Shown piece by piece: positions 8,633 through 17,433 of a stretch of 64,000 nucleotides of DNA. The first letter of the stretch is position 1. Each line of letters begins with the position of its first letter. The stretch comes from Trujillonella endophytica (GTDB lineage: Bacteria > Actinomycetota > Actinomycetes > Mycobacteriales > Geodermatophilaceae). The DNA is taken from the NCBI RefSeq assembly GCF_900110555.1, contig NZ_FOEE01000001.1:310001-374000 (forward strand), given 5' to 3'. Below the pieces are notes generated by a model. The model was given only the letters and a program-made list of their open reading frames with translations. It was not told where the DNA came from and did not search any database. The position numbers and the translations under genes are program-made.

Positions 8633-11600
8633 ATGGCGACGATGGTCACCGACACCCCGGCCGGGCCCGCAGCGGCCCAGCTCCCGCCGCCCCCGGGTCC
8701 GCGGGTGCCGCTGCGCGGCCGGCTGACCGCGCTCGCCGTGCGCTTCCGGCTGGCACTGGTTTGCGTCGGCTTCCTCGTGCTGGCGCTGCTGCAGGCGCCG
8801 GGCCGGATCGTCGGCGACACCAAGATCGACCTCGCGGTGGACCCGCTGGGCTTCCTCGGCCGCGCGCTCACGCTGTGGGAGCCCCTGGGGTCGGCCGGGC
8901 AGGTGCAGAACCAGGCCTACGGCTACTTCTTCCCGATGGGGCCGTTCTTCGCGCTGGGCGACCTTGCCGGGCTCCCCGTGTGGGTCGTGCAGCGGCTGTG
9001 GTGGGCGGCGCTGATGAGCGTCGCGTTCACCGGGATCGTCGTCCTCGCCCGCCGGTTGCGGATCGGCACGCCGGCGACCGCGCTCGTGGCCGGCATCGCC
9101 TACGCGCTGGCGCCGCGCATGGTCACTGAGATGGGGGAGACCTCGATCGAGCTGGTGCCGATGGCGCTGGCCCCCTGGGTGATCGTGCCCCTCGCGGGCG
9201 CGGTGCGGCACGGCTCGGCCCGGCGCGCGGCGACCCTGTCCGCGCTGGCCGTCTTCTGCGTCGGTGGCGTCAACGCCGTGGCGACGGCCGCCGTCCTGCC
9301 CCTGGCCGTGCTCTTCCTGCTGACCCGGCCCGCCGGGCCGCTGCGCCGCCGGCTGCTCGCCTGGTGGGTCCCGTCGGTCGCCCTGGCGGTGGCCTGGTGG
9401 GCGGGCCCGCTGGTGCTCCTCGGCAAGTTCAGCCCGCCGTTCCTCTACTACATCGAGAACGCGCACGCGACGACGTTCCCGACCAGCCTGCTGAGCGCGC
9501 TGCGCGGCACCTCGCACTGGATCGCCGGGCTCGCCTCGCCGACCGGCCCGACCTGGCCCGCGGGCTGGGCGCTGATCCACGACGCGCTCCCCGTCGCCGG
9601 CACCGTCGTCCTGGTGGCGGCGGGCGTGGCCGGGCTGTGCCGCCGCGACCTCCCGGAGCGGCTCTGGCTCGTGCTGGGCCTGCTCGCCGGCGTCGGCCTG
9701 GTGACGCTGGGCCACCTCGCCACGGTCCAGGGCCTGTGGGCGCAGCCGCTGCACGACGCCCTCGACGGCGCCCTGGCCCCGCTGCGCAACGTGCACAAGT
9801 TCGAGCTCATCGTGCGGCTGCCGCTGGTGCTGGGCGCGGCCCACCTCGGCGCCGTGCTGCTGCGGTGGGCCGCGCGGCGCCGAGACGGCCGGCACGCCCC
9901 CGCCGGGCGGCCGGGCGCGCGCCGGCTCGGGCGGGTCGCCGCCCGCGGCGGCCTGGTCGCCGTCGTCCTGGCCCTCGTGGCCACGGTCTCCCCGGCCGTC
10001 GCCGGGCAGCTGGCGCCCCCGACCGGGTTCACCGAGGTCCCCGGCTACTGGCGGCAGACCGCCGCGTTCCTCGAGGCCGAGCAGCCCAGCGGGCGGGCGC
10101 TCCTGGTGCCGGGCTCCTCGTTCGGCACCTACCGGTGGGGCAGCCCCAACGACGAGGTCATCCAGCCGCTGGCGGAGTCGGCCTGGGACGTCCGCAGCGC
10201 CATCCCGCTCAGCCCCGAGGCCCACATCCGCGTGCTGGACGCCATCGAGGAGCGGCTCGCGCTGGGGGAGGGGTCGGAGGGGCTCGCCCGGTACCTGGCG
10301 CGCGCCGGCATCTCCCACCTGGTGCTGCGCAACGACCTGGACGCCAGCGACGCGCGGTCGACGCGCTCGGCGCTGGTCCGCCAGTCGCTGCGCCTGTCGC
10401 CCGGCATCGCGCCGGTCGCGTCCTTCGGGCCGCTGACCTCCACGCCGGTCGACGACGACCTGGTCTGGGACGCGGGCCTGGAGGAGGAGGCCCCGGCGAT
10501 CGAGGTCTACGCCGTCGCCGACCCCGCGCCCCGCGCGTACACGACGCCCCTCTCGGAGGCCGTGACCGTCGTCGGCGGCCCCGAGGCGGTGCTCGCGCTG
10601 GAGGAGCACGACCTCATCACCGGCCGGCCGACCCTCATGGCGGGCAGCGGACCGACGACCGGGCCCGCGATGGTGACCGACGCCCTGATCCGCCGGGAGC
10701 GCAACTTCGGCCGGCTCGACGGCGCCGTCTCCGGCGCCCTGAGCGTCGACGACGAGCCCCGTCTCGACCAGCCGGTCCGCGACTACGTGGTGTCGAACGC
10801 GGCGTCGGCCGAGAGCGTGGTCCGCTACATCGGCGCCACGCCGACGGCGTCGAGCTCCGCGTCGGACCCCGACGGCTTCAACCCCACCCGCCTGGAGACC
10901 CAGCCGTTCTCGGCGGCCGACGGCGACCCGACGACCGCCTGGCGGCCCGCGCCCTGGGACGAGTCCGGCGAGGCCCCGTGGTGGCGGCTGACGACCGACC
11001 GGCAGTTCGTCGCGAGCACCGTCGTCGTCTCCCTCGGCGAGGAGCTCGGCGTGGCCCGGCCCCGCGAGCTGCGGCTGACCACCGACGCCGGGTCCGTCGT
11101 CGTCCCGGTGGCCGACACCGGCGACGAGCAGACGCTCCCGCTGCCGCAGGGGTACACCTCCGCGCTCACCATCGCGGCCACGACCGGGGAGCGCCCGGAG
11201 GCCCTCGCCCTGGCCGAGGTCCGCATCCCCGGGGTGAGCGTGCAGCGCACCGTCGTCGTCCCGCCGGCCGGCGGCCCGGTCACCGCCTACGCCTTCGACG
11301 CCGAGCGCGGGCGGTCCGGTTGCGTCGTGGACACCACGGGCGTGCCGCGGTGCGCCGGGTCCCTGATCAGCGGCACCGAGGAGCCGGTGTTCCTCGACCG
11401 AACGTTCTCGGTCCCGGCGTGGGCCGACTACGACCTGCGGGCCACCGGGGTGGCCCGCCCGGGCGCCGCGCTCGACGAGCTGCTCACCTCGGTCCGCGGC
11501 ACCCTGCCGGTCACCGGCAGCAGCTCGGCGGTGGCCGACCCCCGGGGCAGCCCCGTGGCGGCTCTCGACGGGGACCCGACCACCTCCTGGATCGCCGCCG

Positions 11601-12880
11601 GCGACGACCCGCGGCCGACCCTCGTCGTGGACTTCCCCGAGGAGCGAACCGTCGGGGCGATCCGCGTGATCACGGCGCCGGGCCTGGCGGCGGCGGTGCC
11701 GACGGCCATCACGATCGACGACGGCAGCGGGCTTCCCCGCACCGTCGCGCTCAACGGCGACGGGCTCGCGGAGTTCGTCCCGGTCACCACCTCCCGGCTG
11801 TCCGTGAGCTTCGACCTCGCCGACGAGGTGACCTCGCTGGACCCCGGCACCCGCTGGGAGCAGCGGCTCGGCGTGGGCGTCAGCGAGCTGCAGGTCGGCG
11901 AGGCCAACCCGGTCACGGCCCGGGAGACTTCGGTCGTGCTCACCTGCGAGTCCGGTGGCGGCCCCACGATCCGCGTCGACGCGGCCGTGATCGCGACCGA
12001 GGTCCGGACGACGGTCGGCGAGCTGCTGGCCGGGACCCCGGTCCGGATCAAGCCCTGCGACACGATCCCCGCGCTCCGGCTGCCCCCCGGCGAGCACCGG
12101 ATCCAGGCGCGCAGCAGCGACGCCCTGGCCGTCGACTCCGTCCAGCTCACCCGCTTCGGTCGCTCGGTGAAGCAGGACGCGGGCGTCCGCGAGCCGGTCG
12201 AGCTGGTCCGCTGGGATCCCGAGCACCGCGTCGTCGACGTCGCGGAGCGCAGCGAGCCCACGTTGCTGGTGGTCCCGGAGAACCCGAACCCCGGGTGGAC
12301 GGCGACTCTCGAAGGTCAGGCGCTCGAGGCCGTGACCGTGGACGGGTGGCAGCAGGGCTACGTGCTGCCGGCCGGGCCCGCGGGCACGGTGCGGCTGGAC
12401 TACCCGCCCGGCTCGGACTACCGGACGGTGCTGGCCGCGGGCGCGGGCGCGGTCCTGCTGCTCGTCGTGCTGGCGGTCCTCCCGGTGCGCCGGACCATCC
12501 CCGTCGGCGCCCGCCGCGGCTCGCGTCGCCCGGCCCTCGGGCCGGTCCTGTCGGGCGTCGCGATCGTCGCCGCCGGGGTCTTCGGCACGGCCCTCGTCGG
12601 CGGGGTGTTCGGCCTGGCCGCCCTGGCCGGCGCGTGGCTGCTGGCGCAGTGCAGCGGGCGGTGGCGGGCCGGGGTGCTCGCGACCGTGGCCGCCGGCGCG
12701 CTGCTCACCGCCGGTGGGCTGCTGATCGCCGACCCCGACGCGACCGCCACCGGGCAGCAGGTGGCGGCGGTCGTGGCGCTGGCCGCGGTGGTCGCGGGGG
12801 TGCTGCCCGGCCTGCCGAGCCGGCGGACCGGCAGGCGGGTCGCGGCGCACGGCGCGCGGACGGCCGGCGGAGCGCCGTGA
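8633..12880 (+). CDS. aftD: AftD-like alpha-(1->3)-arabinofuranosyltransferase (DUF3367)
   Basis: A 1415-residue membrane glycosyltransferase of GT-C type. After a first helix comes the family signature G-D-T-K-I-D-L-A-V-D-P (residues 61-71) with acidic residues expected at the active site, then QNQAYGYFFPMGPFFALG (92-109). About eleven helices follow to residue ~460; a long periplasmic part with discoidin-like (F5/8 type C) carbohydrate-binding segments follows, e.g. near FSAADGDPTTAWRPAP and VAALDGDPTTSWIA; a final group of helices lies at about 1263-1390. In mycobacteria AftD adds arabinofuranose from decaprenyl-phosphoryl-arabinose to arabinogalactan and lipoarabinomannan branches. Length equals the family norm. 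ATG 8633 is used; ATG 8642 is the alternative. The downstream lipoprotein gene overlaps by 4 bp. Confidence 0.88.
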   Translation: MATMVTDTPAGPAAAQLPPPPGPRVPLRGRLTALAVRFRLALVCVGFLVLALLQAPGRIVGDTKIDLAVDPLGFLGRALTLWEPLGSAGQVQNQAYGYFFPMGPFFALGDLAGLPVWVVQRLWWAALMSVAFTGIVVLARRLRIGTPATALVAGIAYALAPRMVTEMGETSIELVPMALAPWVIVPLAGAVRHGSARRAATLSALAVFCVGGVNAVATAAVLPLAVLFLLTRPAGPLRRRLLAWWVPSVALAVAWWAGPLVLLGKFSPPFLYYIENAHATTFPTSLLSALRGTSHWIAGLASPTGPTWPAGWALIHDALPVAGTVVLVAAGVAGLCRRDLPERLWLVLGLLAGVGLVTLGHLATVQGLWAQPLHDALDGALAPLRNVHKFELIVRLPLVLGAAHLGAVLLRWAARRRDGRHAPAGRPGARRLGRVAARGGLVAVVLALVATVSPAVAGQLAPPTGFTEVPGYWRQTAAFLEAEQPSGRALLVPGSSFGTYRWGSPNDEVIQPLAESAWDVRSAIPLSPEAHIRVLDAIEERLALGEGSEGLARYLARAGISHLVLRNDLDASDARSTRSALVRQSLRLSPGIAPVASFGPLTSTPVDDDLVWDAGLEEEAPAIEVYAVADPAPRAYTTPLSEAVTVVGGPEAVLALEEHDLITGRPTLMAGSGPTTGPAMVTDALIRRERNFGRLDGAVSGALSVDDEPRLDQPVRDYVVSNAASAESVVRYIGATPTASSSASDPDGFNPTRLETQPFSAADGDPTTAWRPAPWDESGEAPWWRLTTDRQFVASTVVVSLGEELGVARPRELRLTTDAGSVVVPVADTGDEQTLPLPQGYTSALTIAATTGERPEALALAEVRIPGVSVQRTVVVPPAGGPVTAYAFDAERGRSGCVVDTTGVPRCAGSLISGTEEPVFLDRTFSVPAWADYDLRATGVARPGAALDELLTSVRGTLPVTGSSSAVADPRGSPVAALDGDPTTSWIAAGDDPRPTLVVDFPEERTVGAIRVITAPGLAAAVPTAITIDDGSGLPRTVALNGDGLAEFVPVTTSRLSVSFDLADEVTSLDPGTRWEQRLGVGVSELQVGEANPVTARETSVVLTCESGGGPTIRVDAAVIATEVRTTVGELLAGTPVRIKPCDTIPALRLPPGEHRIQARSSDALAVDSVQLTRFGRSVKQDAGVREPVELVRWDPEHRVVDVAERSEPTLLVVPENPNPGWTATLEGQALEAVTVDGWQQGYVLPAGPAGTVRLDYPPGSDYRTVLAAGAGAVLLLVVLAVLPVRRTIPVGARRGSRRPALGPVLSGVAIVAAGVFGTALVGGVFGLAALAGAWLLAQCSGRWRAGVLATVAAGALLTAGGLLIADPDATATGQQVAAVVALAAVVAGVLPGLPSRRTGRRVAAHGARTAGGAP

Positions 12881-14109
12881 TCGGGCACCATGGGGGAGTG
12901 TTCCGCCGACGTCTCGCCCTCCTGCCCGTGGTGGGGTTGCTGCTGACCGGCTGCCTGCGGCTGGAGGCGCCGACCGCGGAGGAGCCCTCGGGCGAGCCGG
13001 ACTCGGCCCTCATCGAGGTGTCCACCGGGGAGGCGGCCGCGACCGCGACGCTGGAGCCGTCCTGCCCGCCGGCGGACCCGTCGGAGCCCCTCACCGCCGA
13101 CGACCTCAACGAGGCGATGGACGAGGCGGACCTGCGCTACTGGCAGTCCGCGGACGTCGGGGCCAGCGCCGTGCTGGCCGACGGTCGTGTCCTCTGGGTA
13201 TGGGGGGACACGATCCGCAAGCTGGGCGTGCAGCCGCGCATGGTCGACAACTCCATCCTCGTCACCTCCGGCACCTGCATCTCCCAGCTGGTCACCGAGC
13301 CGAAGGGCCCTGTCCTGCCCCCCGACCCCAACGGGCTGTCGGTGTGGCCGATGTCGGTGATCCGGATGGAGCCCGGCCCCGAGGCGGCGGCGGACGTGAC
13401 CGACGTCGTCGTCGTCTACTGCACGCGGGTGCAGCGCGGCGACCGGATGTGGGACTTCATCGTCCGCGGCATCACCGTGGCCGTGTACGAGGTCGGTGCG
13501 GACGGCGTGCCGCGGCTGGCCGACGCCGCGCAGCTGACGCCCGACGACCCCGACCTCGGCGCCATCCACTGGGGCGCGGCCTCGGTGCTCGACGGCGACT
13601 GGGTGTACCTGTACGGCACCCGCAACACCGGCGAGGCCTTCGTCTACGGCCACGAGCTGTACGTCGCGCGGGTGCCGGCGACGGACCCGACCAGCGGTGC
13701 GGCGATGGAGTACTGGGACGGCGCGACGTGGCAGGACGACCGCGGCCGGGCGGCCCCGCTCATCGGTGCCGTCGAGGGCGTGTCGCAGATGCTGTCGGTG
13801 GACGTGGTGGACGGCCGGTTCCTGGCCTACTCCAAGCTCGGCGGCGACCCCAACGACTGGGCGGCGATCTGGACCGCCGACGGCCCGGCCGGTCCGTTCG
13901 GCCCCGGCCGCCCCGTGCTCGAGTCGCCCAGCGGCCTCGACGAGGGCTACCTGCAGTACACGCCGCTGGCGCACCCCGACATCCCGACGACGCCGGGCAA
14001 CCTGCTCGTGTCGGTCTCCCGCAACGTCTCCGACTACGACCTGCTCCTCCGCCGGCCCGACCTGGGGCGGCCGCTGTTCGCCGAGATCCCGCGCGGGCCG
14101 GGCACCTGA
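12877..14109 (+). CDS. Lipoprotein with beta-propeller-like (DUF4185-type) domain
   Basis: A ~410-residue exported lipoprotein. The lipobox L-L-L-T-G-C ends a short signal peptide with a cationic start (F-R-R-R-L-A-L-L-P-V-V-G). After a Thr/Glu-rich linker comes a repeated-blade domain: W-V-W-G-D-T near residue 107, W-P-M-S-V-I, W-G-A-A-S-V-L-D-G-D-W-V-Y-L-Y-G-T, and L-Q-Y-T-P-L-A-H-P near the end. These resemble DUF4185 and five-bladed glycosidase-like propellers. GTG 12877 overlaps the aftD stop by 4 bp and has GGCGGAG upstream, so I prefer it; GTG 12898 would also give a good signal peptide. Being coupled to aftD, it may bind or trim the arabinan that AftD makes; this is inference. Confidence 0.75.
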   Translation: MIGHHGGVFRRRLALLPVVGLLLTGCLRLEAPTAEEPSGEPDSALIEVSTGEAAATATLEPSCPPADPSEPLTADDLNEAMDEADLRYWQSADVGASAVLADGRVLWVWGDTIRKLGVQPRMVDNSILVTSGTCISQLVTEPKGPVLPPDPNGLSVWPMSVIRMEPGPEAAADVTDVVVVYCTRVQRGDRMWDFIVRGITVAVYEVGADGVPRLADAAQLTPDDPDLGAIHWGAASVLDGDWVYLYGTRNTGEAFVYGHELYVARVPATDPTSGAAMEYWDGATWQDDRGRAAPLIGAVEGVSQMLSVDVVDGRFLAYSKLGGDPNDWAAIWTADGPAGPFGPGRPVLESPSGLDEGYLQYTPLAHPDIPTTPGNLLVSVSRNVSDYDLLLRRPDLGRPLFAEIPRGPGT

Positions 14110-14155
14110 TGCCGGGCGCCGGGCAGCTGATGCCGGGCACGGGCCCCGCAACCCG

Positions 14156-15985
14156 GTGACCAGCAGCTCACCCGCCGACGCGCCGGTCGAGGACCGGGAG
14201 CGGCCGCCGGACACGGTGCCCGTGGGCCTGCCGGCCGTCGGCGACCAGGGGGACGACGGGTCCGCGGCCGCGGAGGCGGTGCCCACCGACGCCCGCCCGC
14301 GTGCCGGGTGGCTGCGCTGGCCGGCCGGCCTGGTGCTGGTACTGGCCGCCGCCCTGCCCGCGCTGGTGGCCCTCGTCGACCTGCTGCGCGGCCGCGGCGA
14401 GCCCTACCTGCCCCTGGGGGACCACGCGCTGCTCGAACTGACCGTCGACGACGTCGGCGAGCACGAGGTGCTGCTCGGCGCCTACTCGCGCTTCCTGTGG
14501 CACCACCCCGGTCCGCTGCTCGCCTACGTCCTGTCCGTTCCCTTCCGGCTGCTGGACGGCGCCCACGAGGCCCTCGCCGTGGGGGCGGTTGCCGTGGCCG
14601 GCATCAGCTCGATGGCGGTGGTGGCCCTGGTCGCGCGCCGGGGCGGCCTGCTGGCCGGAGCCTGGGCGCTGCTGGTGCTGACGGTGAGCGTGCGCCTGCT
14701 CGGTGACGACTTCGTCCGCGACTCCTGGAACCCCCACCTGCCGGTGCTGCCCCTGCTCGCCGGGGTCCTCCTGTGCTGGGCGGTGATCCGCGGGTCCGCC
14801 TGGGCGCTTCCGGTCGCGGTGCTGCCGATGTCGCTGGCCGTCCAGGCCCACGTCGGGTTCGCGCCCGTGGTCGGCGCCGTGGCGGCGGTGGTCGTCCTCG
14901 GGCTCGGCGTCCGGGCGGCCGTCCGGCTGTGGTCGGGGCGGACCGGGCGACCGCGCCGCCCCCTGTGGTGGCTGCGGTGGCCGGTCTCGTTCCTCGCGGC
15001 AGCCCTGGTGGCGCTGCTGCTCTGGCTGCCGCCGATCACCGAGCAGCTGACCGGTGAGCCGGGCAACATCACCCTGCTGCTGGACTATCTGCGGGAGGGC
15101 TCGGGCGAACCGGCCGCCTTCTCGTCCTCCGAGGCCGTGCGGCTCATCGCGGAGGAGTTCGCCAAGCTCCCGGCGTACGTCGGCGGCGCCGTGCCGCCCG
15201 AGCAGGACCTGGTGGAGGACGGGCTCTGGCCGACGTGGGCGGTCGTGGCGGGCCTCGGGCTGTTCGCGGCCGCGCTGGCCGTCGCCGCGTTCCGTCGGCG
15301 GGGTGACGTGCTGTGGCTGGGGGGCCTGACCCTCGCGGTCGCCGCCGCCGGGGTCGTCGCCCTCACCCGCATCGAGGGGCTGCCGTTCGTCTACATCACG
15401 CGGTGGACCGTCGTCGTCGGCATCCTGGCCTGGATCACGGTGGGGCTGGGCCTGCTGCCCGAACTGGTGACCGGCGTCCGGGCGCTCGCCGGGCGACGCG
15501 GTCCGGCCCTGCTGCCCGCAGCAGTGGTGGGCGCGCCGCTCGCGGTCCTCGCCGCCGTCGCGGTGGTGGGCGCCGGCCAGGGGGCGGCCCGCGCGCAGAC
15601 GCCGTTCACGGACACGACCGGCGAGCTGAGCGGGCTCGCGTCGGCGGTGGTCGCCGATCTGGACCGGCTCGGGCTGCGCACGGTCCCGGATCCGCCGGTC
15701 GTCCGCGTCGACATGGCCGGGACCACCCGACAGGAGCTCGTCGGCACGTTCTGGCCCGGCACCGGGGTGGTGCTGCACCTCCATCGCGACGGGGTCGACG
15801 TCCAGGTGTCGGACTTCTGGGAGCTGCAGCTCGGGCCGCGCTACACCGACCGCGCCGACGACGCCGGCTACGTGGTGACCCTGGCCTACGCCGACGGCTC
15901 CTCCCCGCCGCCCGAGCCCTGGCAGCAGATCCTGGCCGTCGAGGGCGAGCTCCAGGTCTACGGCGGCGTGCCGCCCACCGCCTGA
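14156..15985 (+). CDS. Large multi-pass membrane protein, possible GT-C glycosyltransferase
   Basis: A 609-residue protein: about 55 soluble, acidic N-terminal residues, then roughly ten to twelve transmembrane helices, ending in a ~130-residue extracytoplasmic domain. The first outside loop holds L-P-L-G-D-H-A-L-L-E-L-T-V-D-D and F-L-W-H-H-P-G-P-L; acidic residues in the first loop are where GT-C enzymes (e.g. mannosyl- and arabinosyltransferases) keep their catalytic base, so a polyprenyl-phosphate sugar transferase is a reasonable guess. No family could be named with certainty. It follows the lipoprotein by 46 bp and is probably the last gene of the aftD transcript. The only in-frame start near the gene border is GTG 14156, which lacks a clear ribosome-binding site. 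Confidence 0.72.
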   Translation: MTSSSPADAPVEDRERPPDTVPVGLPAVGDQGDDGSAAAEAVPTDARPRAGWLRWPAGLVLVLAAALPALVALVDLLRGRGEPYLPLGDHALLELTVDDVGEHEVLLGAYSRFLWHHPGPLLAYVLSVPFRLLDGAHEALAVGAVAVAGISSMAVVALVARRGGLLAGAWALLVLTVSVRLLGDDFVRDSWNPHLPVLPLLAGVLLCWAVIRGSAWALPVAVLPMSLAVQAHVGFAPVVGAVAAVVVLGLGVRAAVRLWSGRTGRPRRPLWWLRWPVSFLAAALVALLLWLPPITEQLTGEPGNITLLLDYLREGSGEPAAFSSSEAVRLIAEEFAKLPAYVGGAVPPEQDLVEDGLWPTWAVVAGLGLFAAALAVAAFRRRGDVLWLGGLTLAVAAAGVVALTRIEGLPFVYITRWTVVVGILAWITVGLGLLPELVTGVRALAGRRGPALLPAAVVGAPLAVLAAVAVVGAGQGAARAQTPFTDTTGELSGLASAVVADLDRLGLRTVPDPPVVRVDMAGTTRQELVGTFWPGTGVVLHLHRDGVDVQVSDFWELQLGPRYTDRADDAGYVVTLAYADGSSPPPEPWQQILAVEGELQVYGGVPPTA

Positions 15986-16038
15986 CCTCCGGCGCCCGGT
16001 GGGCGAGGTCACGCTCGGCGGGCGGAAGAACACGGGGG

Positions 16039-17379
16039 GTGCCGGGCGTCTTCCCAGAGGTGAGTGCCCCGCCGACGCTGCGCGCCTACGCCGTCTGGCT
16101 GGTGGCGCTGGCCGCCTACGTGGTGGCCGTGTTCCACCGCGCGTCGCTCGGCGTCGCCGGGCCCGAGGCGCAGGAGCGGTTCTCCGCCGGCGCGTCCGCC
16201 GTCTCGCTGTTCGTGGTGCTCCAGCTCGCGGTGTACGCCGGCATGCAGGTGCCGGTCGGCGTCGCCCTGGACCGGTTCGGCGCCCGCCGGCTCATCGTCG
16301 TCGGCGGCCTCACGATGGCCGCCGGCCAGCTGGTGCTGGCCCTGGCGACCGACGTGCCGACCGCGGTCGTCGCCCGCGTGCTCGTCGGCGCCGGGGACGC
16401 GATGACCTTCATCAGCGTGCTCCGGGTGATCGGCGCGTGGTTCTCCGGGGGCACCGTCCCGGTGATCACCCAGCTGACCGGGATCCTCGGCCAGCTCGGC
16501 CAGGTGATCGCGGCGACCCCGCTGGTCGCACTGCTGCACGGGGCCGGCTGGCGGAACACCTTCCTCGGCGCGGCCGCCGTCGGGCTGCTGGCGGCGGTGC
16601 TGGTGGCGACCACGCTGCGCGACGCCCCCGCCGGCGTCGTCCGCCCGGCCGCGCCGGGCCTCGCCGCCGTCCGCGAGTCGCTCGCGGCCACCTGGCGGGA
16701 GTCGGGCACCCGGATCGGGCTCTACACCCACCTCGTCACCCAGTTCTCGGGCACCGTGTTCGCGCTGCTGTGGGGGTATCCCTTCCTCACGGTCGGCCAG
16801 GGACTGGCGCCGGGCACCGCCGCGGCCCTGCTCACCCTGCTGGTCCTCGTCGGGATGGTCGTGGGGCCGCTGCTGGGCCGGTTCTGCGGCCGCTGGCCGC
16901 TGCACCGCTCCACGCTCGTCTTCGCGATCCTGGTGGCCACGGTCGCGGTGTGGACCGTCGTCCTGCTGTGGCCCGGCCGGGTGCCGCTGCCGGTGCTGGT
17001 CGTGCTCGTCGTCGTGCTCGGCACGAACGGGCCCGGCTCGATGATCGGGTTCGACTTCGCCCGCACCTGGAACCCGGTCGAGCGGCAGGGCAGCGCCAGC
17101 GGCGTGGTCAACGTGGGCGGGTTCGTGGCCTCGCTGCTGACCATCCTGGCCATCGGCGTGGTCCTCGACGTGCTCACCCCGGGCGGCTCGACCGCCTACG
17201 ACCGGGACGCCTTCCGGGGCGCGTTCGCCGTCCAGTACGTGTTCTGGGCGATCGGGGCGGTCGGGGTGTTCCGCCACCGCCGCCTGCTGCGCGACCGGCT
17301 GGCCCGGGACGGCGTCGTCCTGGTGCCGCTGCGCGTGGCGGTCGTCACCCGGCTGCGCGGAGAATCCGCCGCCCGCTGA
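16039..17379 (+). CDS. MFS transporter (12-helix)
   Basis: A 446-residue major facilitator. Helix 1 contains A-V-F-H-R-A-S-L-G-V-A-G, and motif A appears as G-V-A-L-D-R-F-G-A-R-R in loop 2-3. In the middle, an E-S-G-T-R-I-G-L-Y-T-H segment begins the second half, so the count fits twelve helices. The helix-1 form is reminiscent of anion:sugar-phosphate and nitrate-type carriers, but the substrate is unknown. GTG 16039 has GGCGGAAG about eleven bases upstream; GTG 16060, seven codons later, is the alternative. It is followed after 54 bp by the glutamate synthase-like gene on the same strand; there is no functional link I can support. Confidence 0.82.
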   Translation: MPGVFPEVSAPPTLRAYAVWLVALAAYVVAVFHRASLGVAGPEAQERFSAGASAVSLFVVLQLAVYAGMQVPVGVALDRFGARRLIVVGGLTMAAGQLVLALATDVPTAVVARVLVGAGDAMTFISVLRVIGAWFSGGTVPVITQLTGILGQLGQVIAATPLVALLHGAGWRNTFLGAAAVGLLAAVLVATTLRDAPAGVVRPAAPGLAAVRESLAATWRESGTRIGLYTHLVTQFSGTVFALLWGYPFLTVGQGLAPGTAAALLTLLVLVGMVVGPLLGRFCGRWPLHRSTLVFAILVATVAVWTVVLLWPGRVPLPVLVVLVVVLGTNGPGSMIGFDFARTWNPVERQGSASGVVNVGGFVASLLTILAIGVVLDVLTPGGSTAYDRDAFRGAFAVQYVFWAIGAVGVFRHRRLLRDRLARDGVVLVPLRVAVVTRLRGESAAR

Positions 17380-17433
17380 CCGGTCGCGACCTCGCCGGCC
17401 GACCCCCGCTCGCCGCTCCGGTCGGGCGGAGGC

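Noticed and set aside
7745-12850. A 1701-codon open frame on the minus strand opposite aftD
   Set aside because: The product is low-complexity (Arg/Gly/Pro/His/Gln) without recognisable motifs, while the plus strand encodes AftD of normal family length.
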